Shown here: in pieces, positions 41,969 through 50,816 of the stretch | Position numbering within the stretch: the stretch's first letter is position 1 | Layout: each line of letters starts with the position of its first letter | Assembly: GCA_001664005.1 (NCBI GenBank) | Contig: CP016093.1 | Span: 937,001-1,001,000, forward strand | Length of the DNA: 64,000 bases | Direction of reading: 5' to 3' | From: Rhizobiales bacterium NRL2 | GTDB taxonomy: Bacteria > Pseudomonadota > Alphaproteobacteria > Minwuiales > Minwuiaceae | Translations under genes and position numbers: made by a program | The notes under the pieces: model-generated | Seen by the model: the letters and a program-made list of their open reading frames with translations, nothing else | What the model was told of the DNA's origin: nothing | Databases searched by the model: none

Positions 41969-42772
41969 CTACCGCCCCGGCGGGCCGCCGCCGCGCAGCC
42001 CCCGAGCCGGGGTGTAGGCCCACATGGCCAGACCGCCGGCGGCGAGCAGCGCGATCAGCGTGAAGCCCAGCGCTGCCCCGTCCACCTCCACGTGCAGGGC
42101 GCCGCGCAGCAGGTCGACGGCATGGGTGAAGGGGTTGATCCGGGCCAGCCAGTAGAGCGCCTCGCTGCTCGCCCGCATGCCGTCCAGTGGATAGAGCGCG
42201 GGCGAGAGGAAGAACATCGGGAAGATGACGAAGTTCATGATGCCGGCGAAGTTCTCGAGCTGGCGGATGCGGGCGGCCAGCAGCAGGCCCAGACTGCCCA
42301 GCATCAGCCCCGTCAGCACCAGCGCCGGCAGCACCGCGATCAGCCCGACCCAGGGGATCGCCACGCCGAACAGCAGCGCCACGATCAGGAACGCGTAGAC
42401 CTGCAGGATCGAGACGACGGTCCCGGCCAGCAGCCGGCAGAAGATCAGGTACCAGCGCGGCAGAGGCGTGGTCAGCAGCATGCGCATGGAGCCCATCTCC
42501 CGGTCGTAGACCAGCGAGAGCGAACTCTGCATGCCGTTGAACAGCTGCACCATCGCGCAGAGTCCCGGCGCGATGTAGAGCTCGTAGGGGATCGGCTGTC
42601 CGTCCGGGCCGGCGAGGTTCCCGCCCATGGCCGCGCGCAGGCCGGCGGCGAAGATCACCAGCCAGATCACGGGCCGGACCAGGGCGGCGAAGAACCGCTC
42701 CCGCTGCTGCAGGAAACGCAGCGCCTCCCGGATCAGGATGCCCTGCAGGGGCAGGAGCCAGCGGCCCGTCAC
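41969..42772 (-). CDS. ABC-2 type transporter permease
   Basis: A 267-residue inner-membrane protein with six hydrophobic helices. It shows the ABC-2 pattern of an N-terminal helix after REALRFLQQRERFFAALVRP, the central SLSLVYDREMGSMRMLLTTP coupling loop, and LSPALYPLDGM. It belongs to the NodJ/DrrB-like group, which exports lipids, polysaccharides or drugs. The start overlaps the ATPase stop by 4 bases. The exported substrate is unknown. Confidence 0.9.
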   Translation of the reverse strand: MTGRWLLPLQGILIREALRFLQQRERFFAALVRPVIWLVIFAAGLRAAMGGNLAGPDGQPIPYELYIAPGLCAMVQLFNGMQSSLSLVYDREMGSMRMLLTTPLPRWYLIFCRLLAGTVVSILQVYAFLIVALLFGVAIPWVGLIAVLPALVLTGLMLGSLGLLLAARIRQLENFAGIMNFVIFPMFFLSPALYPLDGMRASSEALYWLARINPFTHAVDLLRGALHVEVDGAALGFTLIALLAAGGLAMWAYTPARGLRGGGPPGR

Positions 42773-43533
42773 GGCGCGGCCTCCCGGCGGCTGACGCCGC
42801 GCATGGGCGCCTGGCGCTCCAGGCCCGTCAGGTCGTCGAACAGCGCCGAGATGTCGTCGGCGTCATGTTCGTCGAGCAGGGCCATGATCTCTCCGCTCGC
42901 CCTGACACGGCCTTCGTGCAGCACGATCACGCGGTCGCCGGCGCGGACCTCGTCGATCAGGTGCGTGGCCCAGAGCACCGTGACGCCCTTGTCGGCGGCC
43001 AGCGCGTGGACGTCGTCGACGATCCGCCGGCGTGTGGGGATGTCGAGCCCGACCGTCGGCTCGTCGAGCAGCAGGACGTCCGGTTCGTGCAGCAGGGCGC
43101 GGGCGATCTCCAGACGGCGGCGGTGGCCGCCGTTGAGCTGGCGAACCTTTTCCGTCCGCCGTTCGGCCAGGCCCAGACGCTCCAGCTCCGCATCGATGCG
43201 GACGCGGGCGGTCCGCGCCGGCAGGCCGCGCAGCCGGGCGAAGTAGGCCAGGTTCTGCTGCACGCTGAGATCGAGGTCGAGGGTCGGCGACTGGAAGACC
43301 ACCCCCATCCGCGCCAGGGCGGCAAGCGGGGCCGCCCCGATCCCGTGGCCGGCGACCTCGATGCGGCCGGTCTGCAGGGGCAGCAGCCGCGTCAGCAGTG
43401 CGTAGAGCGTGGATTTGCCGGCGCCGTTGGGGCCCAGCAGCACCGCGAAGGCGCCGGCGGGCACGTCGAAGCCGACTTCTTCCAGCGCCGTCCTGCGGCC
43501 ATATGCGTGGCTGACCTCCCGGACGCTCAGCAT
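42769..43533 (-). CDS. ABC-2 transporter ATP-binding protein
   Basis: A 254-residue ABC ATPase. Walker A is GPNGAGKSTLY. The signature segment is the unusual RQLNGGHRRRLEIARAL, where LSGGQ is replaced by LNGGH. Walker B is DVLLLDEPTVGLD. LNGG-type signatures occur in DrrA/NodI-like exporters. It is the ATPase partner of the permease encoded directly downstream, with a 4-base overlap. Confidence 0.92.
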   Translation of the reverse strand: MLSVREVSHAYGRRTALEEVGFDVPAGAFAVLLGPNGAGKSTLYALLTRLLPLQTGRIEVAGHGIGAAPLAALARMGVVFQSPTLDLDLSVQQNLAYFARLRGLPARTARVRIDAELERLGLAERRTEKVRQLNGGHRRRLEIARALLHEPDVLLLDEPTVGLDIPTRRRIVDDVHALAADKGVTVLWATHLIDEVRAGDRVIVLHEGRVRASGEIMALLDEHDADDISALFDDLTGLERQAPMRGVSRREAAP

Positions 43534-43563
43534 GATTCCGTCCGATCGGGCCGCCGGGCCATC

Positions 43564-44250
43564 TCAGATCAGCCGCACGATGCGGGGGTGTTCGACGGCC
43601 AGGCCGAAGCGGCCCAGCGCTTCGTTGGCCCGGCTCCGGTGTTCCAGATCGGCGAGGTTGCGGCCGACGAATTCGTGCAGTTCGCCCGCGTGGGCGGCGA
43701 GGCGGGCGGCGTGGGCCTGCGCCTCGTGCTGGCTGACCGAGTGCAGCGGCAGGGCGCGGCCGTCCGGAGCGAAGGCGCCGTGCAGTGCGATATAGGCGAA
43801 GGCGCTTTCCGGGCGGCCGTGAGGGCCGAGGTCGAGCTCGAAGCCGTCGAGACGGCAATAGGCGTAGCCGCGGCCCACGGATTCGGTCTCGTGCATGATC
43901 TCGAGCTGGTTCTCGGTCAGCCAGGTCACGTGGACGCCGGCGCGTTCGCCTTCCAGCACGGCCAGCGTCGCCGGCACCGAGCCGTAGGACGTGATCCGCG
44001 CCGCGAAGACCGGCACCAGGTCCCGGATCGTGCCGAAGCTGACCGGGATCTCGCCGGCGTCGCCGTATTTCTCCCGCAGCCGCAACGGCGAACCGTTGGA
44101 ACCGGAGGCGACCACCGGCACCCGGCCCTCGGCCTCGAAGCCTTCGATCTCCTCCATCCGTCCGTCGCGGAACAGATAGCTGCGGCCCGGCGGATCGAAG
44201 GGATATCTGAGCGCATGGTCGATGCGCGCCTTCAGGGCCGGATCGGTCAT
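43564..44250 (-). CDS. Conserved hypothetical protein after nadK
   Basis: A 228-residue soluble protein without a signal peptide or membrane helix. Notable stretches are [40 protein letters not shown] and a conserved-looking [18 protein letters not shown]. The YGS and SGSNGSP segments faintly recall gamma-glutamylcyclotransferase-like folds, but I cannot support a function. Its start overlaps the nadK stop by 4 bases, and the ABC ATPase gene starts 30 bases after its stop. Confidence 0.6.
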   Translation of the reverse strand: MTDPALKARIDHALRYPFDPPGRSYLFRDGRMEEIEGFEAEGRVPVVASGSNGSPLRLREKYGDAGEIPVSFGTIRDLVPVFAARITSYGSVPATLAVLEGERAGVHVTWLTENQLEIMHETESVGRGYAYCRLDGFELDLGPHGRPESAFAYIALHGAFAPDGRALPLHSVSQHEAQAHAARLAAHAGELHEFVGRNLADLEHRSRANEALGRFGLAVEHPRIVRLI

Positions 44251-45014
44251 GGCACGAACTGCTCGTTGAGGATGCGCTCCTCCAGGCTGTGTTCGCTGTC
44301 AAACAGCAGCCGCATGGTCACGTCCTTGGCCTCGCTGACGGTCACGCGCTTGACGTGGCGCACCTCGAAGGTGTCGGCGACGGCGCTGACGGGGCGCTTG
44401 TAGATTTCGCGCACGTCGAAGACGACATCCGCATCCTTCGGCAGCAGGGCGCCACGCCAGCGGCGGGGCCGGAAGGCGCTGATCGGCGTCAGCGCCAGCA
44501 CGCCGGCGGTCAGCGGCAGGATGGGGCCGTGAGCGGAGAGGTTGTAGGCGGTGCTGCCGGCCGGCGTGGCCAGCAGGATGCCGTCGCAGATCAGTTCCTC
44601 CATGCGCACGCGGCCGTCGATCCGGATTCTCAGTTTCGCCGCCTGCCGGGTCTGGCGCAGCAGCGAGACCTCGTTGATCGCCAGCGCCTCCTGGCTGCCG
44701 CCCGATTCGGGTTCGGCGACCATGCGCAGGGGGTGGATCCCGGCCAGGGTGGAAGCGTTGATCCGCTCCAGCAGGCCGTCTTCCTGGAACTCGTTCATCA
44801 GGAAGCCGATCGTGCCCTTGTTCATGCCGTAGATCGGGATGTCGCGATGCATGTAGTCGTGCAGGGTCTGCAGCATGAAGCCGTCGCCGCCCAGCGCGAC
44901 GATGACGTCGGCCTCGTTCGCCGGGCAGTCGCCATAGCGCTCGATGAGCTGCTCGGCGGCGTTCTCGGCCGCCGGCGTCGGCGCCCATTTGAACGAGATG
45001 CGTTCCAACGCCAT
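44247..45014 (-). CDS. nadK: NAD kinase
   Basis: A 255-residue NAD kinase of the compact alphaproteobacterial type. The nucleotide motif GGDG is at residues 42-45 ([13 protein letters not shown]). [29 protein letters not shown] and the conserved [19 protein letters not shown] all match. It phosphorylates NAD to NADP. The start at 45014 follows CAGGAA; the frame continues upstream into the next promoter region. It is first in a run with the hypothetical gene and ABC exporter. Confidence 0.95.
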   Translation of the reverse strand: MALERISFKWAPTPAAENAAEQLIERYGDCPANEADVIVALGGDGFMLQTLHDYMHRDIPIYGMNKGTIGFLMNEFQEDGLLERINASTLAGIHPLRMVAEPESGGSQEALAINEVSLLRQTRQAAKLRIRIDGRVRMEELICDGILLATPAGSTAYNLSAHGPILPLTAGVLALTPISAFRPRRWRGALLPKDADVVFDVREIYKRPVSAVADTFEVRHVKRVTVSEAKDVTMRLLFDSEHSLEERILNEQFVP

Positions 45015-45142
45015 TTCCTGACTTCCCCTCTGCCGCTGCCGGTCCCCCGCCCGGCGCGCCGACACTATAACCGGGGGCGCGGCGAGCGCCAGCCGCTGCT
45101 CCCCGCTTGCGCCCGCACCGCAGAGGCGCGATCATCCGGCGC

Positions 45143-45613
45143 ATGATCCAGCGCCTGCTCGCCATCGCCATCCTGCTCGCCGTTCCGACCGCCGTCTCGG
45201 CGGACGATCGCCACGAGGGCTACTACTATCCCGGTCCGGTGACGGAGGAAGTCTATGGCAGCCGGGCGGAGATGATGCCCGACGCCGACCGCGGCGTGCG
45301 GCTGAGTTTCATCACAGGGTTCACGCAGGAGCAGTTCGGCCGCGCCTATACGCCGCCCTACGCCCTGTTCGCGAAAGGCGCCGATTCGGAGAAGCTGCTG
45401 CTGGTCGCTACCGGACCGGGCGGATTCCGCACGATCCATCAGGCGCGCGCCGTGCTGGCGCAGCTGACGGCGATCTCGCGGGGTACGCCGCTGTTCCGCG
45501 ATCTCAAGGTGGAGGAAATCTTCACCTTTCTCGATCTAGTGAAGATGATGGGCTTTACCCAGGTCACGATCTCGGATGGCAGCAATTTTGCACACCGGAT
45601 CGTCATCGAATGA
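45143..45613 (+). CDS. Conserved exported protein of unknown function
   Basis: A 156-residue protein with a signal peptide (MIQRLLAIAILLAVPTAVSA). The mature part holds HEGYYYPGPVTEEVYGSR, FITGFTQEQFGRAYTPPYAL, and a C-terminal LDLVKMMGFTQVTISDGSNF. I recognise it as a recurring alphaproteobacterial family that is sometimes misannotated as a molybdopterin protein; the function is unknown. The start at 45143 fits the signal peptide. A cyclase gene follows 37 bases after its stop, probably in the same transcript. Confidence 0.75.
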   Translation: MIQRLLAIAILLAVPTAVSADDRHEGYYYPGPVTEEVYGSRAEMMPDADRGVRLSFITGFTQEQFGRAYTPPYALFAKGADSEKLLLVATGPGGFRTIHQARAVLAQLTAISRGTPLFRDLKVEEIFTFLDLVKMMGFTQVTISDGSNFAHRIVIE

Positions 45614-45650
45614 GGGTCTGAGGACAGCCGGCAACGGCAGGAGGGGACAG

Positions 45651-47939
45651 ATGGGCAAGATCGTCAGGAGGCTGTGGAAGTTCGCCTCGGTCCGGTGGCT
45701 GGCGTTCGTCGTGCTGGGCGGCATCGTCGCCATCCGCATCGCCGATCCGTCGGCGACCAAGATCCTGCGCGAGAACATCTGGTTCGACCAGTTCCAGAAG
45801 GTCGACAACTACGTCCCGCCGGAGCGCCACACCGTCATCGTCGACATCGACGAGGAAAGCCTGCAGGAGCTCGGCCAGTGGCCCTGGTCGCGCTACGATC
45901 TCGCCGTCATGGTCCAGGTCCTGGGCCAGCTCGGCGCGCGCGTGGTCGGCTTCGACATCACCTTCCCCGAGAAGGACAAGCTCTCGCCCGCCGAGTGGGC
46001 GACCACGAACAAGAACCTCTCCCCGGAAATGGTCGCCCAGCTGAAGGGGATGCCGAGCAATGACCAGATCTTCGCCTCGGTGATCGGCCAGAGCCCGGTG
46101 GTCCTCGGCGGCGCCGCGTTCTACCGGGAGATCGAGAACCGCGAGCAGCCGCTGCCCGCGGAGCCCCGGCTTGGCTACCGCAACGGCAACGGCAAGGTGT
46201 GGCTGCCGCTCTACCGCGACCTCGTCTACAACACCGAAGTGCTGCAGCAGGCCACGCCCGGCTTCGGCGTCTTCTCCATCGACCCGAGTTCCGACGGCGT
46301 GGTGCGCCGCGTGCCCGCCCTGATCCGCGTCGGCCCGCCCGGCGAATACAATGACCAGAAGGTCTACCCGGCGCTGACGCTGGAGATGCTGCGGATCGGC
46401 CATGGCGAGAAGGGCTTCATCATCGAGAAGGCCAACGAGGCCTCCGGCATCAGCCAGATCAAGATGCGCTCCAAGGTCAATGAATCCGGCGAGGTGGTGA
46501 TCCCGACCGACGAACACGGCATCCTTTGGGTGCGCTTCTCCGAGCACGAGCCCGACATATTCATCTCCGCCAAGGACATCATCAAGGCGGGTGAACTGCC
46601 GCCCGAGCGCCAGCAGGAGCTGTTCCGGAAGATCCAGGGCAAGTATGTCATGATCGGCACCTCGGCGGAGGGCCTCAAGGATATCCGGGCGACCCCGCTG
46701 GAAGGCGCCATGCCCGGGGTGGAGGTTCACTCCCAGGTGCTGGACATGGTGGAGAACCAGGCCTTCCTGATCCGGCCATCGATCGCCAACGCCATCGAGC
46801 TGGCGATCATCCTGTTCGCCGGCATCGTGCTGATCAGCTTCGTACCCAGGCTCTCGGCCATGACCACGGCGCTGTTCTTCGTGCCCTTCTGCCTGATCCT
46901 GATGGGCGCCAGCTATTATCTGTTCATCGAGGAATCGATCCTGATCGACGGGCTGACGCCGGTCGCGGCGCTGTTCATCCTGTTCGTGCTGCTGGTCTAT
47001 CAGAAGTACGCCCGCGAGCAGGAGCAGAAGAAGCAGGTGCGCGGCGCCTTCAGCCAGTACCTTTCGCCGGCCCTGGTCGAGCAGCTTGCCGAAGATCCCA
47101 GCAAGCTGACCCTCGGCGGCGAGACCAGGTCGATGTCCTTCCTGTTCTGCGACATCCGCGGCTTCACGCCGATATCGGAGAGCTTCAAGGGCGATCCGCA
47201 GGGCCTGACCCGGCTGATCAACAAGTTCCTGACGCCCATGACCGACATCATCATGGGCAATCACGGCACCATCGACAAATACATGGGCGACTGCATCATG
47301 GCGTTCTGGAACGCGCCGCTGGACGATCCGGATCACGCCCGCCACGCGTGCGAAAGCTGCCTGATGATGCAGGCCGACCTGATCGAGCTGAACAAGCGGC
47401 TCGAAGTCGACGCGAAGGAGGACGGCCGACCCTTCATTCCCATCAAGATCGGCATCGGCGTCAACACCGGCGAATGCGTGGTCGGCAACATGGGATCCGA
47501 ACAGCGCTTCGACTATTCGGTGCTGGGCGATGCGGTGAACCTGGGCGCGCGCATCGAAGGCCAGTCCAAGTCCTATGGCGTCCAGAACGTGATCGGCGAA
47601 CTGACGGCGAACGAGGTGCGGGACTACGCCATCCTGGAACTCGACCTGATCGCGGTGAAGGGCAAGGACGAGGCGGTCCGTATCTTCACCATGCTGGGCG
47701 GCCCGGAAATGGCGCAGGATCCCGCCTATCAGGCGCTCTACAAGGAAACCGACGAGATGATCCGGGCCTATCGCGAGCGGCGCTTCGAGGACAGCCAGCG
47801 TCACCTCGATACGTGCCGCGAGATGCGCCCGGACATGAACGTGCTCTGGGACGACATCTACCAGGCGCGTCTCGACGAGTACAAGGAGAACCCCCCGCCC
47901 GAGGAGTGGGACGGCGTCTACCGGGCAACCTCCAAGTAG
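45651..47939 (+). CDS. CHASE2-domain class III adenylate/guanylate cyclase
   Basis: A 762-residue membrane sensor. A first transmembrane helix (about 13-32) leads into a periplasmic CHASE2 domain (about 40-370), then three helices (about 380-455) and a C-terminal cyclase domain (about 485-680). Catalytic motifs are FLFCDIRGFT (metal Asp 501), IDKYMGDCIMAFWNAP (second metal Asp) and FDYSVLGDAVNLGARIEG (the transition-state Asn and Arg). All catalytic residues are present, so it should be active; cAMP is the more likely product. GGAGGGG precedes the ATG at 45651. Confidence 0.95.
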   Translation: MGKIVRRLWKFASVRWLAFVVLGGIVAIRIADPSATKILRENIWFDQFQKVDNYVPPERHTVIVDIDEESLQELGQWPWSRYDLAVMVQVLGQLGARVVGFDITFPEKDKLSPAEWATTNKNLSPEMVAQLKGMPSNDQIFASVIGQSPVVLGGAAFYREIENREQPLPAEPRLGYRNGNGKVWLPLYRDLVYNTEVLQQATPGFGVFSIDPSSDGVVRRVPALIRVGPPGEYNDQKVYPALTLEMLRIGHGEKGFIIEKANEASGISQIKMRSKVNESGEVVIPTDEHGILWVRFSEHEPDIFISAKDIIKAGELPPERQQELFRKIQGKYVMIGTSAEGLKDIRATPLEGAMPGVEVHSQVLDMVENQAFLIRPSIANAIELAIILFAGIVLISFVPRLSAMTTALFFVPFCLILMGASYYLFIEESILIDGLTPVAALFILFVLLVYQKYAREQEQKKQVRGAFSQYLSPALVEQLAEDPSKLTLGGETRSMSFLFCDIRGFTPISESFKGDPQGLTRLINKFLTPMTDIIMGNHGTIDKYMGDCIMAFWNAPLDDPDHARHACESCLMMQADLIELNKRLEVDAKEDGRPFIPIKIGIGVNTGECVVGNMGSEQRFDYSVLGDAVNLGARIEGQSKSYGVQNVIGELTANEVRDYAILELDLIAVKGKDEAVRIFTMLGGPEMAQDPAYQALYKETDEMIRAYRERRFEDSQRHLDTCREMRPDMNVLWDDIYQARLDEYKENPPPEEWDGVYRATSK

Positions 47940-47958
47940 CAGTAGCGGAAGCGTTTTC

Positions 47959-48882
47959 ATGAAGATCGCGATCATGGGTTGCGGCGCCACCGGCTCCGTC
48001 TATGCCGGGCTTTTCGCCTCCGCCGGCCACGAGGTCTGGGCCATCGACCGCTGGGCCGAGCATGTCGAGGCGATGGGCCGCAAGGGCCTGACCCTGACCG
48101 GCGCCTCGGGCGAACGCACCGTGCCGGTCAACGCCACCACCAACCCCGGCGACGCGCCGGAATGCGACCTCGTCATCATCGCCACGAAGGCCATGGATGT
48201 GGCCGAGGCGGTGGCGGCGGCGCGGCCGCTGATCGGGGCGAAGACCATCGTCATGCCCATCCAGAACGGCCTCGGCAGCGCCGAGCAGGCGGTGCGCATT
48301 CTCGGCCGCGAGCGCGTCAAGATCGGCGTCATCGGCGGTTTCGGCGCTTCCGTGCCGGAGCCCGGCCATGCCCACCACAATGGCTGGGATCTGGTCAGGC
48401 TGGGCGAAGTCAGCGGGCCGGCTTCCGATGACCTGAAGGCGCTGGAGGCGGTCTGGACCGACGCCGGCTTCAAGGCGCAGTGCTTCGACGACCTGGACGG
48501 CATGATCTGGGAAAAGCTGATCTGCAACGTCGCCTTCTCCGGTCCCTGCGCGCTGACGGGGCTGACGATCGGGGAGGCCATGGCCAGCCCGGAGGCCAGC
48601 GTGGTCTCCCTGTGGTGCGCGCAGGAGGCGTTCAACGTCGCCACGGCGCTGGCCATCGACACCGGGGTAAAGGACCCGGCCCGCCATATCCGGGCGTTCG
48701 CGCGCAAGATTCCGGACGCCAGGCCCTCGCTGCTGCTGGACCACCAGGCCGGCCGGCGCTCCGAGATCGACGTCATCAACGGCGCCATCCCGCGCGCTGG
48801 CCTCAGGGTCGGCGTGCCGGCGCCGGTCAACGAATCCGTCACCGCCCTGGTGAAGGAGCGCGAGAAGGCGTTCGGGGGGTAG
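47959..48882 (+). CDS. Ketopantoate reductase-family protein
   Basis: A 307-residue NADP-binding reductase. GxGATG is at residues 7-12 (IMGCGATGSVYAGLFASAGH). The conserved lysine lies in IIATKAMDVAEAV, and IQNGLGSAEQAVRIL and KLICNVAFSGPCALTGLTIG are family motifs. PanE reduces 2-dehydropantoate in pantothenate synthesis, but this superfamily has many other 2-oxoacid reductases, so the symbol panE is not assigned. It starts 19 bases after the cyclase. Confidence 0.85.
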   Translation: MKIAIMGCGATGSVYAGLFASAGHEVWAIDRWAEHVEAMGRKGLTLTGASGERTVPVNATTNPGDAPECDLVIIATKAMDVAEAVAAARPLIGAKTIVMPIQNGLGSAEQAVRILGRERVKIGVIGGFGASVPEPGHAHHNGWDLVRLGEVSGPASDDLKALEAVWTDAGFKAQCFDDLDGMIWEKLICNVAFSGPCALTGLTIGEAMASPEASVVSLWCAQEAFNVATALAIDTGVKDPARHIRAFARKIPDARPSLLLDHQAGRRSEIDVINGAIPRAGLRVGVPAPVNESVTALVKEREKAFGG

Positions 48883-48920
48883 CACAAGTGGCGCGCCCTG
48901 GACGCGGCAGCGCCGCGAAC

Positions 48921-49012
48921 CGGGGCCCATGCCTGAGCCTTTCCGGAAACAGAATGGTCGGCGGTGGTGCTCAGGCATGGATCCCGGGCTCCGGCTCATG
49001 CCGGCCCCGGGA
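48921..49012. repeat. REP-like inverted repeat between convergent genes
   Basis: CCATGCCTGAGC (48927-48938) and GCTCAGGCATGG (48969-48980) are a perfect 12-bp inverted pair around 30 bases. A second hairpin follows: TCCCGGG (48982-48988) with CCCGGGA (49006-49012), continuing inward through CCGGC/GCCGG. It probably belongs to the same kind of dispersed palindromes seen at 14.5 and 41.9 kb. Confidence 0.5.
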
Positions 49013-49029
49013 ATCGCCGCTCCTGAGAT

Positions 49030-49950
49030 CTACCCCGCGCGCTTGATGGCGAAGCCGACCCGCGGGAAGTGGACCACCACCTCGCCGCAGCGGTCGTCGG
49101 TGCGGCGCACGGCGATTTCCCCGCCATTGTAGGTCACCAGTTCGCCCTGCACGGGATCGCGGGCATAGTCGGTCGGTGCGATCGCCACGCGGTCGCCGGC
49201 CCGCCAGCCTTCGGCGTTGTCGTCGACGCCGGCGGGGCTCTCCGGGCTGGCCGCCATTGCCGCCGCCAGCGCGTCTTCGGCGCTCATTTCCGTCTTCTCG
49301 CCATGACCGATGGCGGCGACGCGCTCCATGAACGCGCCGAGCGCCGGATGCGGCTCCAGCAACGCCCGGCCCACGCGGCCACCGCCCTTCAGGAACCAGA
49401 GCACGTGGTAGAGGGTCAGGTCCGCCAGTCCCGCGCCGTCGCCGGCCAGGAACTTGCGGCCGTCGGCGAACAGGTCCGCCGCCCAGGCGAGCTGCGGCTT
49501 GAGCTGTTCCTCGTGCATCCCGACCGCCGCCTTCAGCTTCTCGACATTGGCGCCCGGCGCGCCGCGCATGCGGGCGCGGTCCTCGTGGAACTCGGCGGGC
49601 ATGCGGTCGGCGTTGGAGCCGATGACGAAGCCGGCCACGGTCCAGAACATCTGTCCCTCCGCGAAGGCCGAGAGCGCATGGGCCAGGCCGATGCCGCCGC
49701 TCATCAGGCCGGGATCGGGATGGCGGCGCTCCAGTTCCTCGGCGATCAGACCGGTATCGCAGTAGATATCGGCGCCGATCTGCAGCACGGGCGTCTTGCG
49801 GTAGCCGCCGGTCAGCGGCGTGAGATCCGGCTTCGGCATGATTATCGGAATATCCACGCCGCGCCAGGCCAGGCCCTTCAGCCCCAACATCAGCCGCGCC
49901 TTCTCCGCGAAGGGCGACATGTCGTAGTGGTGCAGGATGAGATCGGTCAT
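49030..49950 (-). CDS. Glutathione S-transferase family protein with extended C-terminus
   Basis: A 306-residue GST-fold protein. The N-terminal thioredoxin-like part has HHYDMSPFAEKARLMLGLKG, GGYRKTPVLQIGADIYCDTG and EELERRHP. The helical domain ends near residue 210. About 80 further residues (RAGDRVAIAPTDYARDPVQG ... RTDDRCGEVVVHFPR) form an added domain that looks beta-rich. The start at 49950 follows GGGGAGG. It lies convergent with the ketopantoate reductase gene. Confidence 0.88.
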   Translation of the reverse strand: MTDLILHHYDMSPFAEKARLMLGLKGLAWRGVDIPIIMPKPDLTPLTGGYRKTPVLQIGADIYCDTGLIAEELERRHPDPGLMSGGIGLAHALSAFAEGQMFWTVAGFVIGSNADRMPAEFHEDRARMRGAPGANVEKLKAAVGMHEEQLKPQLAWAADLFADGRKFLAGDGAGLADLTLYHVLWFLKGGGRVGRALLEPHPALGAFMERVAAIGHGEKTEMSAEDALAAAMAASPESPAGVDDNAEGWRAGDRVAIAPTDYARDPVQGELVTYNGGEIAVRRTDDRCGEVVVHFPRVGFAIKRAG

Positions 49951-50063
49951 TTCACGCGCCTCCCCGGTGCAGATACTCGCCTGGAGCATAGGGGCTCGGC
50001 AGGGCCTGTCCAACGGGGGAAGGGCGCATTATCCTGCGGCCGTCATTTCAGGGGAGGGAATGC

Positions 50064-50816
50064 ATGGGACGCGTTGAAGGACGTGTCGCGATCGTCACCG
50101 GCGGGGCGTCGGGCCTCGGTGCGGCGACCGCGAAACTGCTCTCGGACGAGGGCGCGAAGGTGCTGGTCACCGACATTCAGGAAGACCTGGGCCGGGAGGT
50201 CGCGAAAGCCTGCGGCGGCGTCTTCCTCCGCCACGACACCGCCGACGAGGATCAGTGGATCGCCGCCTTCGGGAAGGCCGCCGCCGACCTCGGGACGGTC
50301 TCCATCCTGTTCAACAATGCCGGGGTCAGGCCGAAGACCGCGCCGCTGGAAGACATTGCGCTGGACGAATGGAAGGCGCACATGGCCGTCAACATCGACG
50401 GCGTCTTCCTGGGCATCAAGCACGGCATCCGCGCGATGAAGACCGAAGGCGGTTCGATCGTCTCGACCTCGTCGATCTACGGCATCGTCGGTGCGTCGAT
50501 GATCGGCGCCTATTCGGCCTCCAAGGGCGGGGTGCGGACGCTGACCAAGGCCGCGGCGATGGAATGCGCGCATCTGGGCTATCCCATCCGCGTCAATTCC
50601 ATTCATCCGGGTTTCATCGAGACCGGCATGCTGGATTCGGTGAAAGCGGAGTTCGGCGCCGGCATGATCGAGAAGCGGATGATCGGCGACACGCCGATGA
50701 AGCGCATCGGCGAGGCCCGCGACATCGCAGAAGGCGTGCTCTATCTGGTCGCCGATTCCGGCAAGTTCGTCACCGGCATCGAACTGCCGATAGATGGCGG
50801 GTATCTGGCGAAATGA
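50064..50816 (+). CDS. Classical short-chain dehydrogenase/reductase
   Basis: A 250-residue SDR with intact motifs: TGGASGLG cofactor loop (about residues 12-19), NNAG (FNNAGVRP), the catalytic serine (STSS) and YSASKGG (Tyr and Lys). HPGFIETGM and DGGYLAK complete the classical cis-dehydrogenase-like pattern. Its stop overlaps the P450 start by 4 bases, so the two probably act in one pathway on an alicyclic or steroid/terpenoid-like substrate. Confidence 0.93.
   Translation: MGRVEGRVAIVTGGASGLGAATAKLLSDEGAKVLVTDIQEDLGREVAKACGGVFLRHDTADEDQWIAAFGKAAADLGTVSILFNNAGVRPKTAPLEDIALDEWKAHMAVNIDGVFLGIKHGIRAMKTEGGSIVSTSSIYGIVGASMIGAYSASKGGVRTLTKAAAMECAHLGYPIRVNSIHPGFIETGMLDSVKAEFGAGMIEKRMIGDTPMKRIGEARDIAEGVLYLVADSGKFVTGIELPIDGGYLAK

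Noticed and set aside
45603-47990. A 795-codon frame on the minus strand over the cyclase
   Set aside because: It is a shadow of the CHASE2 cyclase, whose catalytic motifs lie on the plus strand.
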